Assembly (NCBI GenBank): GCA_031551775.1
Contig: JAVBND010000067.1
Span: 1 to 64,000 of the forward strand
From: Anaerozeibacter sp031551775
Lineage (GTDB): Bacteria > Bacillota > Clostridia > Christensenellales > Aristaeellaceae
DNA length: 64,000 nucleotides
Direction: 5' to 3'
Shown here one piece after another: positions 61,783 through 64,000 of the stretch. The notes beneath the pieces are model-generated. The model had not been told where the DNA came from. It made no database searches and saw only the letters and a list, made by a program, of their open reading frames with translations. Within the stretch, counting starts at the first letter, position 1, and each line of letters starts with the position of its first letter. A program made the translations under genes and the position numbers.

Positions 61783-62886
61783 TTATGAAGAACGGGAGAA
61801 ACCGGGCGCATGGATCGAAATCGGCGTATATTCTCCTTCCGGAATATTGAGTTTCCATATCTGCCAAGTGTCCATCGTATATCCACTGCCAACAATGAAT
61901 GCGGTACCATCATCAAATACAACAAATCCAGGGTCAACGATTTCAATGTCAGAATGTTTCAATGTGTGCTTTCGCTCAACCTTGCGCGTACCCTTTTCAA
62001 TAGACCAGACCAGCCAAACACCCTTAACTTGTTCGTCAAAATCACCCTCATTGAGAAAATATCGAAGGCCGGGAGAAAAGCCATACATCTCTTCCGTGTT
62101 AAACTCCCACTTTACCGGTTGCTTTTCTATCGCTGAGACGACCAATTTTTCAGATATAACGACACCCGCGTGATGCGTTCGACCAACCGAATATTTCTTG
62201 AACTTGGTGGGCAATCTTATCATTTCGTCATTCGGTAAAACAAGTTTTCGTCCGCGCAACAACCACACTCCGTCTTGCGCGACATAAGCCAATTGGCCTT
62301 TTGCTTTAATTTCGCCAAAATTGCCTTCAATATCGACTTTTCTGTATCCAGCTGAGTTACTGTTATTATAATATACGCTTCCTTCCGCATCAACAAACGC
62401 AAACAGCGTGACGATTGGGTCATCCCGCATTTCACTGATATCAACAATTTCGATTCTGCCATTTGTTACGACAAGAATATTTCTATAATGGGCATCGCTC
62501 ATCGCCATGGATTTAAGGCCCGCGGAAAAAATGGGGTAATGCCATCCATGGTCCTTGTCAAATTTCAATTCATCGACAACAGAACCGGAGCTCGTCAACA
62601 ACACCAATTTGTCCCCAAACAAAAGTACAATTTTTTCAATGCCCGGTAAAGAAAATACCTCAAGCTTTACGTCATCGCCATATCTGACTGACCACGTTTC
62701 AACGGCGTCATGACCCAAAAGATTGTACATTGTAATCTCGGCATGTTCACCGTTGCTTTTCTTGAGCAAGAAATTCGTATCATTATATGATATAATCCCT
62801 ACCGACATCTGACGATTCGCGGCGTTTACCGCAGTGGGTATGCATATTATCAGTAAAACCAATATCATCAATCGTTTTCTTTTCAT
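61783..62886 (-). CDS. AT-rich exported protein, possibly a beta-propeller
   Basis: This gene encodes 367 residues from the ATG at 62886. A signal peptide covers about 1-23 (RLMILVLLIICIPTAVNAAN). The mature part is a run of short beta strands with recurring patterns such as KIVLLFGDKLVLLTSSGSVVDEL and GVWLLRGRKLVLPNDEMI, suggesting a propeller of about six or seven blades. Base composition is visibly AT-richer than in its neighbours, which suggests transfer. No family was recognised, and no partner gene is adjacent. Confidence 0.7.
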   Translation of the reverse strand: MKRKRLMILVLLIICIPTAVNAANRQMSVGIISYNDTNFLLKKSNGEHAEITMYNLLGHDAVETWSVRYGDDVKLEVFSLPGIEKIVLLFGDKLVLLTSSGSVVDELKFDKDHGWHYPIFSAGLKSMAMSDAHYRNILVVTNGRIEIVDISEMRDDPIVTLFAFVDAEGSVYYNNSNSAGYRKVDIEGNFGEIKAKGQLAYVAQDGVWLLRGRKLVLPNDEMIRLPTKFKKYSVGRTHHAGVVISEKLVVSAIEKQPVKWEFNTEEMYGFSPGLRYFLNEGDFDEQVKGVWLVWSIEKGTRKVERKHTLKHSDIEIVDPGFVVFDDGTAFIVGSGYTMDTWQIWKLNIPEGEYTPISIHAPGFSRSS

Positions 62887-63052
62887 TTTATTCACCGCCT
62901 TTTTTCCAATGCTGTGAATCGTATCAGACACCCAAAGTGCTCACGTGATTACCAAAGGAAAGCCCATGGGGCGGCCCCTCCTTTCTTCCGCCGCAGGCGG
63001 CGGTCGGGCGCGCCCGCAAGAGAATCCCTTCGGCGCTCACGCGCGCTTTGCT
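62887..63052. promoter_or_regulatory. Upstream region of the AT-rich gene
   Basis: On the minus strand TGATACGAT resembles an extended -10 element about 35 bases before the start at 62886. A GC hairpin (CCGCCGC with GCGGCGG) lies near 62989-63004 and may end the transcript from the activator gene to the right. Confidence 0.4.

Positions 63053-64000
<948 letters not shown>

Overview
The window looks like a chromosomal segment of a high-GC, Gram-positive anaerobe of the Bacillota, probably class Clostridia. The evidence is the gene order hrcA-grpE-dnaK-dnaJ with a CIRCE operator, strong AGGAGG ribosome binding sites, a YycJ-type hydrolase, a 2-hydroxyacyl-CoA dehydratase activator, and wall-spanning surface proteins without any outer-membrane genes. 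No rRNA, tRNA or CRISPR array was seen. The order-level assignment is inference.

Layout. (1) 1-6860, minus strand: an accessory cassette read from one strong promoter at 7119-7147. It holds a leaderless Rhs/WapA-like giant protein (cut by the left edge and covering nearly all of 1-3104), a phage-tail-fibre-like collagenous protein, an SSB-like protein and four small unknown proteins. The promoter is overlaid by inverted repeats resembling LexA boxes, so the cassette may be SOS-inducible. (2) 7488-15466: an uptake and catabolism locus with a Tat-signal enolase-superfamily dehydratase, a LysR regulator, a membrane-spanning AraC-type regulator and a complete TRAP transporter (dctPQM). The dehydratase and the TRAP operon carry nearly the same promoter module, so they are probably one regulon for a sugar acid or similar carboxylate. 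(3) 15669-20245, minus: a potassium operon with a membrane-anchored RCK-like fragment, trkH, trkA and a KdpD/KdpE-like two-component pair. (4) 20568-34445, minus: a 3973-residue exported repeat protein (leucine-rich repeats, 11 MBG-like and 3 MucBP-like repeats) followed by a solute-binding protein. (5) 35032-38818: exported proteins, a PstS-like protein with an inserted SH3b domain, a TetR regulator, a MITE-like element and a tiny lipoprotein.

(6) 39041-43898: the heat-shock operon, HrcA/CIRCE controlled. (7) 43958-47285: rlmH, a CPBP protease, a YycJ-like hydrolase and dusB. (8) 47408-50745: a MotAB/ZorAB-like stator pair with a third membrane protein and its own promoter, but no Zorya effector genes. 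(9) 50859-64000: a membrane metallophosphoesterase with eroded motifs, radA, holA, comEC, an AsnB-like protein lacking the glutaminase cysteine, a decayed ABC transporter, rsmH-tgt, an AT-rich exported protein and the C-terminal part of a dehydratase activator.

The best candidates for something undescribed are the possibly damage-inducible leaderless Rhs/tail-fibre cassette, the stand-alone stator operon, the shared promoter module of the TRAP-dehydratase regulon, and a short inverted-repeat family whose four known ends fit one 20-base consensus.
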